From Megalonaias nervosa (Eukaryota; Mollusca; Bivalvia; Unionida; Unionidae): a stretch of DNA of 64,000 bases. The notes under the pieces were generated by a model. That model was not told where the DNA came from. It saw only the letters and a program-made list of their open reading frames with translations, and did no database searches. The stretch is from the NCBI GenBank assembly GCA_016617855.1, contig JAECUM010003292.1:1-64000 (forward strand), given 5' to 3'. Positions 33,401-45,874 of this stretch are shown in pieces (the first letter of the stretch is position 1; each line of letters starts with the position of its first letter). The position numbers were made by a program, and so were the translations under genes.

Positions 33401-33912
33401 ACACGAGTCATGAGATTTCTCACTGTCTTTGAATTCTTGCATTTAGCATACAAATTCATCATACTTGTTTCTGAAACAACAAAGTAAGAAAAGAAAAAAG
33501 AAATGCATCGTTAATCACGTTAAGAATGCCAGAGATACCCGTTATACTAGGGATGATAAATAAATAGACAGTGTGCGCAAACACAAACTCTAACACATTC
33601 TATTACAATGTAGCCATGCAGAGCCAAGTGGCCTGAGAACGCAGAAACTAGTTCTGCACAGGTAAAATAAATTTCATATCATTATGGTCAAAATTCAAAG
33701 AATAATGTATACCAACTGCAGAATAATGCTTAATACATTCAAATATAACAAATCCTTCATGGATGGGATGAAAAGAAGCACAAATTTCCAATGGATTTTG
33801 GGAATCAAAGTGAACAATGGTTGTCAGTTGACCAGCAAAAGTTTAAAACTAGTGCCACATGTAGGTGGAAAGGGGAGGTTATGATTAAGAGTTAATGCCC
33901 TTTGTCTACATA

Positions 33913-36900
33913 ATACAGCAAAAATATGTGCTTTGTTGGCACAGTTACCATCTTAAATCAATGCATATTAAATGAGAAATACACATGTAGTAAAAACAGA
34001 GAGGCATATATAATATTTTACCACACATTGGTACATATATGTGTAAACTGTTTATACAGTCTAATGTATAGATTGAATAGAGTATCAACACCGTTTACTC
34101 ACCTGCGAATCTCCTCACATACATTGAATCCGCAATACAAGTAAAATTCCATCAAAAATATGCACACACAGAGATTTTAAATATTCAATAATTTTGTCAC
34201 AGGTCATATAGGCCTGAATTCAGTGGAAAAAATGGCATAATCACATAACGGGTGTGTAGATAATAAATTTGGGCGCAAAAATATGTGCTTCATTGGCACA
34301 GTTATCATCTTAAATTGATGATATTAAATGAGAAATACACATCTAGTGAAAACAGAGAAGGCATATATAATATTTTACTTTATTCAGAGAACCACGCAAT
34401 AGTACATATACGTGTATACTATTTATACATATATGTCTAATGTATAACAATTAATAAAGTATCAACACTGTGTACTCACCCGCGAATCACGTCACATACA
34501 TTGTATCCACAACAGAAGTAATTCCATCGGAGATATGCACACAGATTTAAAACATTCAGTAATTTTGTCACAGGTCATATAGGTCTGAATTCAGTAGAAA
34601 AAACAGGACAAACACGTAACGAATGATGAAGCACATTTACTTTTCAGTACGTCCCAAGTTGGTAAAAGTCTGCGTTTTAAGCACCCTCGGTAGAGTTCGT
34701 AAGCATAAACTTTTTCCCATAAAAATGAAACTTTCACGGCACAGTAAAAGTGTTCCAGTCACGTTGGAAGATGAAACAATTCATCAGATTCCATTTCTTT
34801 TATTTAAGTTTGGTACTGACTTTCTTTGAAGAAAAGTTCTTTGTTTTTATTGAAGATTGTAGTCGGCTTTCTTTGATGAAGGGTGCATGCGTTATTGAAG
34901 TCACTGCTAAAGGACAGCTTTGGAGAACCAAACAAATGTCCATTTCTTATTGTGGCGGCAACATCAAAAAATTGTATTGCATGATTGAGACTGATTTTTT
35001 TTCCCATTTGCTTCGTATGTTTTCATAGCAATCGGTGCTTCAAAGGTAATGTTTTCTTTGAAATTTCAGCTACTACTTTATCTGGGTACATTTTTTAAAA
35101 AATGAATTGGCCGTTGTATGGTCAATTGTAGTTACTGTTCCTCTCTGCCTATTGAATAGACAAATGAGAGCTTCTTGTTTTTTTTTTTTTTTTTTACATT
35201 TGTGGTAGTGGAGTGATGCTGCCTTCCACGCATGCATCAGAAATTTAAAGAAAGGGTCAATCGACAATAGAGACCAAGGTGTTCTGGTCTGATGACAGGG
35301 ATTACTACAGAAATGTGAATGTTCTGAAGGATTTAATTCTGAGTGAAAAGAAGAGGAATTTTTCTTACCATCCTCATACAAATGTCAGTCTATGTAAATA
35401 TATTAATAACTAGCGAGTGGCCAAAAATCCGATGAAAGATAGATTATGAGATAACGCCTCGTCCGGTTGATCTCGGCTACCAGAAATGTAAATTTGAAAA
35501 AAGCGGATATCTCAAAACATACAGTACTCATGCTAGATGTCAACATAAGTGGATTATGATATAACAATGCACTGTTAAGATGGTTTGTCAATATGGACAA
35601 AAAATTTGTTTATGTAACAATATATAAATTTCAGTGCATTTTATATCGACTTTGCGGCTTCCTTTCATGGGACCTCTGAATTTCTCCACGCCAAACCAAT
35701 GGTTGTATATACAAGTTTAAACAGCCAACAATGCCACCAATAAAAAAATTGCCAGATGGCATATTTTGCTGCCAATAAGGAAAAAAAATCGCAATTTGAA
35801 ACACTGGCGAAACCCTGCACGATTCCTGAATAAACTTTTTACACGTTACTTTTCGTACTTTTAAGAAGAAAATTATTTTTCGTGTATGAGAAAAATGCAT
35901 ATAAAATTTCAGGAGCCATGCCACGATCGTCTGGTATTATTCATACGCGATCTCTTCCTTAAAATGATGAACTTTTTAACTTTTTTTTGTACTTTTAAGA
36001 AAGAATTTTTTTTTTCGTGTATGAGAAAAATACATGTATATGAAATTTTGGGAGCCACACCACGTCCGTTTTACATCCGAATTCGTGTTATAATGGAGCG
36101 TGCTATAGCGGGGTCACACTGTATCTAGTTTCTGACCTTGATTCAGAACTAGTAAGGTTTCTGGTAAACAACTTTTTAAAAATTTTTTTTATTCATTCTA
36201 AGAGTAAGATTCATTCAGTGGAATCAAGGCCATACCTAGAATACGTGATAATTATCACGTAACAAATTTCTATTCCTTCTGGAAGGATGACCACGTGACC
36301 CTCATACAGGAATCTGTTTTGCATCTTAACTTTGTGTATAACTGTTTTCTTCATAAGAATTAGCCAGTCTGCGCTCTATACCTTTGACACTTAATTTGTT
36401 TTGTTGTGACCAGTTTGAGTTGAAATTTTATTTTATGGAATCAGTGATTCTTTTCTCTGGAAAATACAAGTGCTCATACAGATTTCTTGGACAAAGACAT
36501 TCACTGAAACATATTCGGAATTCCCAACTGGAATATTATTTTCTGTGATTCAACAAAGAAACTGTTGACACATCAGTACAATAGTGACTACTGCATGTGT
36601 CATCAACTTCCATCTTGGAATTTCATCAGGACTTGAACTCAGATTCATTTAGGACTTTTTAATAATAGGACTTCTATTTTTTAATTCTTGGATTAATTTT
36701 GGATTTGATTCGTAAAACTAAGTTCTTTTTCTCATTTTTACCTTGGTTTTCGAGGGAAATAAATTATTTGTTAAATTTTACAAAGCTTGTTGTCTTCACT
36801 CTTTTCTTGTTACTTTTTGTAAGAGCCTAGACACTTAACAGTACATTTTCATACCAATCAGTGCATCAAAGGTTATCTGTTTTCTTTGAAATTTCAGCGA

Positions 36901-37924
36901 ACTATTTTATCTGGGTACATTTTTTAAAATGGAATTGGCCATCCTTTGGTTGATTGTAGTTACTGTTCCTCTCTGCCTATTGAATAGACCAAAAAGTACA
37001 AGCTTGTTTTTTTTTTTGGGAGGGGGTGTTTTGTTTTTTTCACATTTGTGGTAGTGGAGTGATGCTGCCTTCCACACATGCGTCACAAATTTTAAAAAGG
37101 GTCAATGGACAATAGAGATGCAGGTGTTCTGGACTGATGACAGGAATTACTACAGAAAATGTGAATGTTCTGAAGGATTTAATTTTGAGTGAAAAGAAAA
37201 GGAATTTTACTTACCATACACATACAAATATCAGTCTATGTAAATATATTAATTACTAGCAAGCGGCCGAAAATCCGACAAAAGATAGATTATGAAAAAA
37301 TGCATCATCTGGTTGATCTCTGCTACCAGAAATGTCAACAAAAACAAGCAGATCTCACAACATACAGTACTCATGCTGGATGTCAACGTGAGTGGATTAT
37401 GATATAACAATGCACTGTCAAGATGGTTAGTCAATATGGACAACTTTGCGGCTTTATTTCATGGAGCCTCTGAATTTCTCCACTCCATACCAATGGATGT
37501 ATATACAAGTTTAAACAGCCAACAATGTCGCCAATAAAAACAATCATTAGATGGTATATTTTGCCTCCAATATGGAAAAAAAAAATTCACAATTTGCGAC
37601 ACTGGCGAAGTTCTGTGTGATCCTTGAATAAACTTTTTAGATGTAATTTTTTGTACTTTTAAGAAGAAAAAACTATTTATTTGTGTACAAGAAAAATACA
37701 TATATAATTTCAGAAGCCATGCCACAATCATCTTATATTATTCATACATTATCTCTTCCCCAAAATAATAATAAACTTTTTACTTTTTTTTCATACTTTT
37801 AAGAAAGAAGTTTTCTTTCCTGTACGAGAAAAATACATGTATATGAAATTTTGGGAGCAACGCCATGACTGTGTTATGTCCGAATTCATGTTAAAATGGA
37901 GCATGCTATAGCAGGGTCACACTG
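33913..37924. mobile_element. Composite insertion with internal duplications
   Basis: It sits between the two halves of a DIRS terminal repeat. Parts: two direct copies of a ~345-bp unit (33914-34262, 34273-34620); a ~1.1-kb block (35018-36124) repeated at 36842-37925; and an LTR-like repeat between these blocks. Both blocks end in '..gctatagc.gggtcacactgta', which reads TACAGTGTGACCC on the minus strand, a pogo/Tc1-like end with TA. No transposase was found. Confidence 0.55.
36150..36840 (+). repeat. LTR-like dispersed repeat, best copy
   Basis: About 690 bp sharing long stretches with the reverse complement of 14380-15015. It includes 'gggaaataaattatttgtta' with AATAAA near the 3' end and 'cacttaaca' at the edge. 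It separates the two copies of the 1.1-kb block, so it probably inserted between or into them. Confidence 0.6.
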
Positions 37925-38299
37925 TATAGACAGAAAAGATGAATTTTTGTATTTGGGAGGGCTGTATTCAGGACTTAGTAGCGTTTATATTCCTAATTTT
38001 AATGTGATCAGGGAATGTATTCGAAGGAGAAACTTGGATCTTTATAATTCCGATCACTACCCTGGTGATGGGAATAGCAGAGATTGAGTTATTTTACATA
38101 CATTTTCAATGAATCATGCATGCCTCACATGTTTGAGAACTTGCATATATCTTCAGTGATCCAAGTGTTACCCTGGAGCCTTGGGCACTGAGAGAGATCT
38201 TTCCCTATCCCCAGAAACTTAGCTCCTGGGTTGTAATGTATGAACTATTGAGATCCCCTCCCAATAACCATCAGGTACACCACAACTCACATGTATTCA

Positions 38300-38960
38300 A
38301 ATTAACTTTTATAGATAAAGCACCATTGTCATTTTGGATCATTTAAACATAATAAGGAGTCTTTTTTTGTGAAAACTGTGGCGGCAATCATGGAAATTAC
38401 ACTAGCACAATTTTTATTTAGGAACCACAAAGCATAAAAATGAGCCTTAAAACTTCCTACTAATATTACCATCTGTTCAAGTGAAGCACTATAACAAGCT
38501 TGGTCAATATGACTATCCATTCAGGAGAAGCAGAGATAAAATTTTCAAAACTGTTGCCATGGTAACCATAATGGATGCCTGAGAGATACCATTTTAATTT
38601 CATTGGCAACCCTCAAAATGGTTAAGGAATAGTGAGGTTTTCAAGACAGCTGCTTTAGTGGTTATATTGGATGTCAGATCAGCACCAATTTTATGTGTAA
38701 CCAACCAGATATCATAAGAAGTTTAGTGAAAACCTCATGTTGATATGACCATCCATTCAAGAGGAGTAGCGATACAAGGAATTTCAAGGATGGCCACTAT
38801 GTCAGCCCTATTGGAAATTTTGGCAGCATCATTTGCATCTGGGACCAGCTAGACCTTGAGATGAAAGTGCTTGTAAAATTTCATGGCCATCATCCAATTA
38901 GTTTTGTCTGGAGTTGTGAGAATGCTAATGAATGGACGGCAGAAGACACATGGACAACTG
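38300..38960 (+). repeat. Degenerate ~140-bp repeat family A, about four units
   Basis: Words 'atatgaccatccattcaag', 'gtggtt/ccatattgga' and 'accagatatcataagaagtt' recur at roughly 140-bp spacing. Same family as 48990-50270 and 1-300. Confidence 0.65.
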
Positions 38961-39003
38961 ATGCTATTGCACATGCTCTTCTGGTCTGTAACAAGTAGAG
39001 ACA

Positions 39004-39310
39004 AATATGAACATTAGAGATAAACAGTAAAACTAAATATGAACATTAGAGATAAACAGTAAAACTAAATATGAACATTAGAAGATAAACAGTAAAACTA
39101 AATATGAACATTAGAGATAAACAGTAAAACTAAATATGAACATTAGAGATAAACAGTAAAACTAAATATGAACATTAGAGATAAACAGTAAAACTAAATA
39201 TGAACATTAGAGATAAACAGTAAAACTAAATATGAACATTAGAGATAAACAGTAAAACTAAATATGAACATTTGAAATAAACAGTAAAGCTAAATATGAA
39301 CATGAAAAAT
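39004..39310. repeat. 32-bp minisatellite, about 9.5 units
   Basis: 'gaacattagagataaacagt' plus 'aaaactaaatat', almost identical copies. Confidence 0.93.
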
Positions 39311-39535
39311 AAACAACACTGGATGATATGGCACAATTAATTTAAAAGTGTAACCACTAAATGTGCATTTTGAATCTTTTCTCTCACTTGCGAAGCTGAA
39401 AAAATAATTTAGTTTTCAAAAGATATAATTTTTAATCACAAATGAAATGATAATACTTGTACAAACAGTAAAATCCATGGAATCTAATTTTGATTCAAGA
39501 TCTAATCATCAAAGCCTCAGTTAGCAACTAGTTAC

Positions 39536-39578
39536 CTCATGATGTCAAATATCGTCAAGTAGGTATAGGCAGTCAAGG
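39536..39578 (-). CDS. SLC30A6: SLC30A6 exon 4: start of TM2
   Basis: This 43-bp micro-exon (acceptor TTTTCCAG|CCTTGA, donor CATGAG|gtaact) encodes LTAYTYLTIFDIM, nearly identical to the ALTAYTYLTIFDLF signature of ZnT6. In zinc-transporting family members this helix carries a His and an Asp that bind zinc. Here the Asp is present but the His position is occupied by another residue, as in other ZnT6 proteins. The phase (2 + 39 + 2) fits exons 3 and 5. Confidence 0.9.
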
Positions 39579-39994
39579 CTGGAAAACAAAAGACACACTT
39601 GAACTTATTAATCCACCATACTTTGAAACAAATAAAATTAAAAGTCCATACATTTACCATCTCACCCATTATAATTTCACTGCAGCTCTTGCAACACTTT
39701 ATTAAACAACCTCCATGATCCTGTACACAGATCTCATAAACTCTATAATCCTCAGCTAACAGGTGACAAATCTGATAACAATACCTGTATGGAAATATAA
39801 GATATCTATCTGTCATACAATTTACACAGAAACATGGAGCAGCAATTGACACAGTGACCTTTGATGCCTGGATCCAACATCCCTGAGGATATGCTGTGTA
39901 CAGTTCTGAATGTGGTGGAAAGTTTGATGCATACCCATACACTCCCCCCAACCAATAAAAAACTGGCTACTGTGGAGTTTGATCTTTTCATGTC

Positions 39995-41935
39995 CACGCA
40001 AGTAATACTTATATTCCAAGGTAATCTTCCTACCCTGTCTGATGGGGCCAGAGTGACCGAGTGGTCTAAAGTGCTCACTGTGTCGGATCACTGTCATCTC
40101 ACCTATGTCTGCATGCGTTCAAGTTTTGTGCTTAGCCAATGTTGGTACATGAGAGAGCTTGCTAGTAGCTTCCTGTGGGTTGGTGGTTCTTTCTGGGCTT
40201 TTCCCGGTTTCTTCCTCAACCAGTTTTTGGCAACCATGTACAGCATATCTTGTGCTGAAAGATGGCATTAAACCTCATAACAACAATAACTACCTTGACT
40301 GATGTCAATTCATTTATATCCCAAGGTAAACAACCCACAATGATGTCAATTCATTTATATCCCAAGGTAAACATCCTACCATGTCTGATGTCAATTCATT
40401 TATATCCCAAGGTAAACAACCTACAATGATGTCAATTCATTTCTATCCCAAGGTAAACAACCTACAATGATGTCAATTCATTTACATCCCAAGGTAAACA
40501 ACTTACAATGATGTCAATTCATTTACATCCCACGGTAAACATCCTACCATGTCTGATGTCAATTCATTTATATCCCAAAGTAAACAACCTACAATGATGT
40601 CAATTCATTTATATCCCAAAGTAAACAACCTATACTGATGTCAATTCATTTATATCCCAAAGTAAATAACCTACACTGATGTCAATTCATTAATATCCCA
40701 AAGTAAACATCCTACACTTATGTCAATTCATTTATATTCCATGGTAAACATCCTACACTGATGTCAATTCATTTATATCCCAAAGTAAACGACCTACACT
40801 GATATCAATTCATTTATATCCCAAAGTAAACATCATACACTGATGTCAATTCATTTATATCCCAAAGTAAACAACCTACAATGATGTCAATTCATTGATA
40901 TCCCAAGGTAAACAACCTACCATGTCTGATGTCAATTCATTTATATCCCAAGGTAAACATTCTACCATGTCTGATGTCAATTCATTTATATCCCAAAGTA
41001 AACATCCTACACTGATGTCAATTCATTTATATACCAAGGTAAACATCCTACCATGTCTGATGTCAATTCATTTCTATCCCAAGGTAAACAACCTACAATG
41101 ATGTCAATTCATTTCTATCCCAAGGTAAACAACTTACAATGATGTCAATTCATTTACATCCCAAGGTAAACATCCTACCATGTCTGATGTCAATTCATTT
41201 ATATCCCAAAGTAAACAACCTACAATGATGTCAATTCATTTATATCCCAAAGTAAACAACCTATACTGATGTCAATTCATTTATATCCCAAAGTAAATAA
41301 CCTACACTGATGTCAATTCATTAATATCCCAAAGTAAACATCCTACACTTATGTCAATTCATTTATATCCCATGGTAAACATCCTACACTGATGTCAATT
41401 CATTTATATCCCAAAGTAAACATCATACACTGATGTCAATTCATTTATATCCCAAAGTAAACAACCTACAATGATGTCAATTCATTGATATCCCAAGGTA
41501 AACAACCTACCATGTCTGATGTCAATTCATTTATATCCCAAGGTAAACATCCTACCATGTCTGATGTCAATTCATTTATATCCCAAAGTAAACATCCTAC
41601 ACTGATGTCAATTCATTTATATACCAAGGTAAACATCCTACCATGTCTGATGTCAATTCATTTATATCCCAAAGTAAACATCTTACACTGATGTCAGTTC
41701 ATTTATATCCCAAGGTAAACATCCTACACTGATATCAATTCATTTATATCCCAAGGTAAACATCCTACCATGTCTGATGTCAATTCATTTATATCCTAAG
41801 GTAAACATCCCTACCATGTCTGATGTCAATTGATTTATATCCCAAGGTAAACATCCTACACTGATGTCAATTCATTTATATTCCAAAGTAAACATCCTAC
41901 CATATCCGATAGCAATTCATCCATAGCAACAAGGT
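39995..41935. repeat. 41/45-bp satellite with higher-order structure
   Basis: Units 'gatgtcaattcatttatatc' plus 'ccaaagtaaacatcctacact', or the longer 'ccaaggtaaacatcctacca' plus 'tgtct'. A run of about 14 units is itself repeated at about 590 bp offset (e.g. 40895-41101 against 41485-41691). A SINE is inserted near the start of the array. Confidence 0.9.
40045..40290 (+). repeat. tRNA-derived SINE (family 1), full length
   Basis: The head 'agagtgaccgagtggtctaa' with A box, a B-box region 'tgcgttcaagtttt' and a body with 'ttgctagtagcttcctgtgg' lead to the tail 'ggcattaaacctcataacaa-caataa'. Satellite units flank it on both sides. Confidence 0.8.
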
Positions 41936-42710
41936 AATCATCCTACCTTATCTGATTTCATTTCATCCATAGCAACAAGGTAAACATTCTACCTTGTCTG
42001 ATTTCAATTCATCCATAGCAACACACAACAATATTGTCAGATCCAAAAGCTTTAACCACTGACCACCCACCTATAATTTAAACAACTCCTCTGTGACCTT
42101 GAACTTCAAGCTCTGTGGTCATCAATCTATAAGTAAATCTCTTCCACCAGATGCATTTGTGAGTAAAGTCTGATGATGACCCCATGACAAAAACAGATGC
42201 TGCCCTTCAGATAAAATTTTATCCAAATGTTGATGTATTTTTATAAAATGCATACTAACCTATACATTGGACACTAACCTATACAATGGACACTAATGGA
42301 TAAAATGCACAATAACCTATACATTTAGGAATGATTCTGGGTTACTTTTTGCATCTTTAGCTGTGTAGAAATATGAAATTTCCAAGAAGGTGAATACTTC
42401 AACATTCAAAATAGATTTTCCTTAAAGTTACATCAGTCCTAGACTTCAGACACTGAGTGATCCATTTATGTCCGAGTTTATTTTAGCCAATCAGATTGCT
42501 GGATTCTAGTCCTACCTTAAGTTCTGTAAGTAAAATTATGGCCAGTATTTCCATTTTCTTCTTAAGCTCTATTTTTCTACATCTGGACTTCAATTTTTTC
42601 ATACTGGACCTTCATATTCTGGAGAAAATTGGTCCTGGACCCTATTTTAAAAATTCTATTGACTGCTATAACTTAAGGACTGTCCTGTTTGGTGTGTAGG
42701 TTACACATAC
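41936..42710. other. Intron 3, unclassified
   Basis: Small duplications around 'aacctatacattggacacta' at 42250-42320; otherwise nothing. Confidence 0.45.
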
Positions 42711-42795
42711 CCATACTGCTTGTGCTGTGACACCATAACAGAAGAGTGATAGTTCCACATACATTCAGTGCAAGGAATGCCAGAATCTTCTTTCC
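42711..42795 (-). CDS. SLC30A6: SLC30A6 exon 3: first membrane segment
   Basis: Acceptor TTTTCAG|GGAAAG and donor AGTATGG|gtatgt bound 85 bp (28 codons plus one base). The product GKKILAFLALNVCG then TITLLLWCHSTSSM contains a hydrophobic helix (TM1), followed by the WCxSTxS motif typical of ZnT6 (WCSSTNS in vertebrates). The split last codon is completed by exon 4 as Ala. Confidence 0.88.
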
Positions 42796-42799
42796 CTGA

Positions 42800-43659
42800 A
42801 AATTACAAATACACACTATTAGGAGAGAAAGGGCAAATGTATTCCTCTATTAAGTGAATAATAGCAAGTCTACTACAAAGAACATTAGATTAACAAGAAG
42901 CTATCACTAACATTGCCAGTGTTACCTTACACCTACCATTAAAAGGCTGGAGCGTTGGAAACTGGCTTTGGTACAAAGTCAATGATGGGCAACAACTCAG
43001 TAAAATATGGTCAAAATCTGCATTGAAACTGATCAATGACTTTTAAGATGTTGTTAATATATAGCTAATATGATTAAAATCAAGAAATGTGAACTCGGAT
43101 TCTTTTCACAACACATTATTCTAAGTCAACCAACAGATAGTTTTATAATAGAAGTTCAAACATTATCATCAAACTCATCTGCTATCTTGACTTCTGGAAA
43201 TTTTCTTAAAATTAACAAAATATATGGATGCTAGACTCTTCCAAAGATTGGGATGCATGACTAAAAAAAAGACAGTCAAGGGCCTCAACTTTGTAAAATA
43301 TAGTCTGAGATTTGTAAAATAGTGTCAAAATATGCTCAGAGCTGAACTCATCTGAGACCCTGCTGAGGAACACTGTATTAGCAAATCTGGTTGAACTCAA
43401 ACAAAACAACCAAATTCCAGAAACTGATGTCTCCCATTTTTTTACTGGAAGTAGATGAGTGTAGTTACATTTATAAATGAAACACTACTTTTGATGCAGA
43501 ACACTGAAAATGGAACCATTGTGAAATGCCATCAATAGAAAACTATTCAAAATCTGAGTTCAATCAATATAACTCTAATAAACAATGATACAGATAGAGA
43601 AAATTAGCTTAACTTTTAAATATCAGTATAAAGCTGCATACAAATTTTTTTGAAATACA
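42800..43659. other. Intron 2, unclassified
   Basis: No exon or repeat recognised between exon 3 and the degenerate array. Confidence 0.45.
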
Positions 43660-45248
43660 AAAATTATTATTATGGAGAATTATTGTGTCAAAACAGAAGT
43701 GGTTGGGCCCACCAACCAGGGCCTAAATGATGATGCAGAATAACTCCGAAAAATCGAAAGCTGCATACCAAGGGCATTGTTGTGCACAGGGAATATTGGT
43801 CAGTCCAACAATATGAGGCCTGAATGAGTCTGACAATATGAGGCCTTAATCAGGCAACACGCAAACAAAATTTACAGGAGCTAAATGGTATAATTGGAGA
43901 TTTAGCATTTAAAAAACAAAAAATTGTCATTGCAACAGGGGCTTAGTTTTGACTTCTGCGAACCTGTAAATATGAGAGGTGAAAGATATCTAAATCATGC
44001 AGAATTCCCAATTTTAGACATTTACTCCTGAAAATGTTCTTCCTAACTGGTCTGATTTTTTACCAAAATGATGGACCTGGGCCGCATTCCTACTTCAACA
44101 AACCAGGCTGCATGCTGAACATAAATATAAGCAACACTGACAATCAAACTCAGCTAAGGTCTTGTGAATATCTAGCTGCCTACTAAGTTTGTTTAAAATC
44201 CAAAAACATAAGTGGGTGGGTCTAAGAATCAGGGGCCATACCTCTGCTATATGACACAAAGCTAACAATAAAATGCCAATGTATTATCAACCTCAAGAGA
44301 AATAAAGTTTGGTTGACATCCACTCAGATTAACTGAGTTGTTGTGCATAAATAAAAGTGAATGGATACAAAAGGGCTATAACTCTATTAAACAATGAAAT
44401 ACAAGATCCTATCAATATCAGCTGTCTGCCAAATTTTGTTGAAATATCCAGCTGCCAATAAATTTTCACTGAAATCCAATAATAATAAGGAAGTTATTGT
44501 GCAGCAATGGAAGTGGGTGGATCTATCAATGGTTATAACTGTGCCTATAATCAAACTCAGGAAAATGGTCTTGTGATAATTATGTTGCATACTAAATCTG
44601 GATTAAGTCCAATAATAATTGAGGAGTTATTGTGTGAAAACTAAAATGAGTGGGTTTGACAATTGGAGCTATTGCTCCAATAAGCAGAGACACAAAATAC
44701 TAAAAATCTAACCTTGCCATCGTCTTCTTAATATCTGGTAGAAATAACATAATAATCATGAAATTTATTGTGTGGAAAAGAAAGAGGCTGGGTATGACAT
44801 TCAGGGGATATAACCCTCCTAAGCAATTACGTAGGAAGCTGAAAGTCAAACTGAGCAAATGTCTCATCAGTATCAAGCTGCATACCAAAGTCGAATTAAA
44901 TCCATTAATAAATAAGTGAGCTACTGCATGTAAAATTAAGGTGAATAGGTCTGACAATCAGGGGCTATAACTCTGCTAAATGAACAGGTAGAATGCGGTC
45001 AACTGAACTCGACCAATGTCTCGTAAATATCAAAATGAATACCATGTTTACCTAAAATATAATAATAATGAAGGAAGTTGTTCAGAAATTAATGTAGGTG
45101 GGTCCCGCAATCAAGATAAATAACTCTGCTAAATGTTAAAACAGAGTTCTGAAACAGAACTCTTTCTATCTCACATCAATATCCAGCTGTATACCAAATG
45201 TGGTTTAAATCCAATATTAATTAAGGGAGTTATTGTACTGAAACAAAA
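43660..45248. repeat. Degenerate ~150-bp repeat family B array
   Basis: The words 'ggctataactctgctaaa', 'aagctgcataccaaa', 'aaatccaataataattaagg' and 'agttattgtg..aaacaaaagtgggtgg' return in the same order. Starts of the 'ataactctgct' word lie near 44381, 44533, 44665, 44814, 44966 and 45120, about 150 bp apart. Units are strongly diverged from each other. Confidence 0.75.
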
Positions 45249-45735
45249 GTGGGATGGATAGACAGAAGGCTCAACAGGCCCTATTTACTATCCCCTGATG
45301 TCCACAATAAAGTGGGATGGATAAACAGAAGGCTGGACAGGCCCTATTTACAGTTCCCTAATGTCCACAATAAAGTGGGATGGACAGACAGAAGGCTGGA
45401 TAGGCCCAATTTAATATCCCCTGATGTCCACAATAAAGTGGGATGGATAGACAGAAGGCTGGATAGGCCCAATTTAATATCCCCTGATGTCCACAATAAA
45501 GTGGGATGGATAGACAGAAGGCTGGACAGGCCCAATTTAATATCTCCTGATGTCCACAATAAAGTGGGATGGATAGAGAGATGGCTGGACAGGTCCTATT
45601 TAATATCCCCTGATGTCCACAATAAAGTGGGATGGATAACAGAAGGCTGGACAGGCACTATTTACTATTCCCTGATGTCCACAATAAAGTGGGATGGATA
45701 AACAGAAGGCTGGACTGGCCCAATTTAATATTACA
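45249..45735. repeat. 63-bp minisatellite, about eight units
   Basis: 'gtgggatggatagacagaag', 'gctggacaggcccaatttaa', 'tatcccctgatgtccacaat', 'aaa'. A 21-residue repeat (VGWIDRRLDRPNLISPDVHN) stays open for 150 codons because 63 is a multiple of three; not a gene. It grows directly out of the family B array, whose units end in 'aaaagtggg'. Confidence 0.93.
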
Positions 45736-45824
45736 TGATGGCTACAAAAAAAGAGGGGGGTTAAAATATGAATGCATCTGTGTTCACAAGCCAGTGGGGT
45801 GCATATTCTAAGCTGTGTGCATAA

Positions 45825-45864
<40 letters not shown>

Positions 45865-45874
45865 ATTAATAAAT
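45825..45874. repeat. (AAAT)n microsatellite
   Basis: AAAT run close to the exon 2 donor (46030). Confidence 0.9.

Larger units (their letters stand above)
28258..38060 (-). mobile_element. DIRS retrotransposon, apparently split by nested insertions
   Basis: The left terminal part (28258-28410) includes 'gaatacttacctgatcatat', 'caatcctcccaatac' and 'caaagggcaataactc'. Its inverse recurs as two pieces, 33865-33912 ('aagagttaatgccctttgtc') and 37925-38045 ('gtatttgggagggctg', 'aatgtgatcaggga'). An internal complementary segment is visible at 28478-28595. Coding parts lie at 28860-30480. I infer that the right terminal repeat was cut by the 33913-37924 insertion and the body by the CR1-type LINE. 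The two right-hand pieces could instead belong to another copy. Confidence 0.55.

Noticed and set aside
45249..45701. Open frame of 150 codons with a 21-residue repeat
   Set aside because: It follows the 63-bp array exactly, and the antisense frame is equally open; no start, splice or family evidence.
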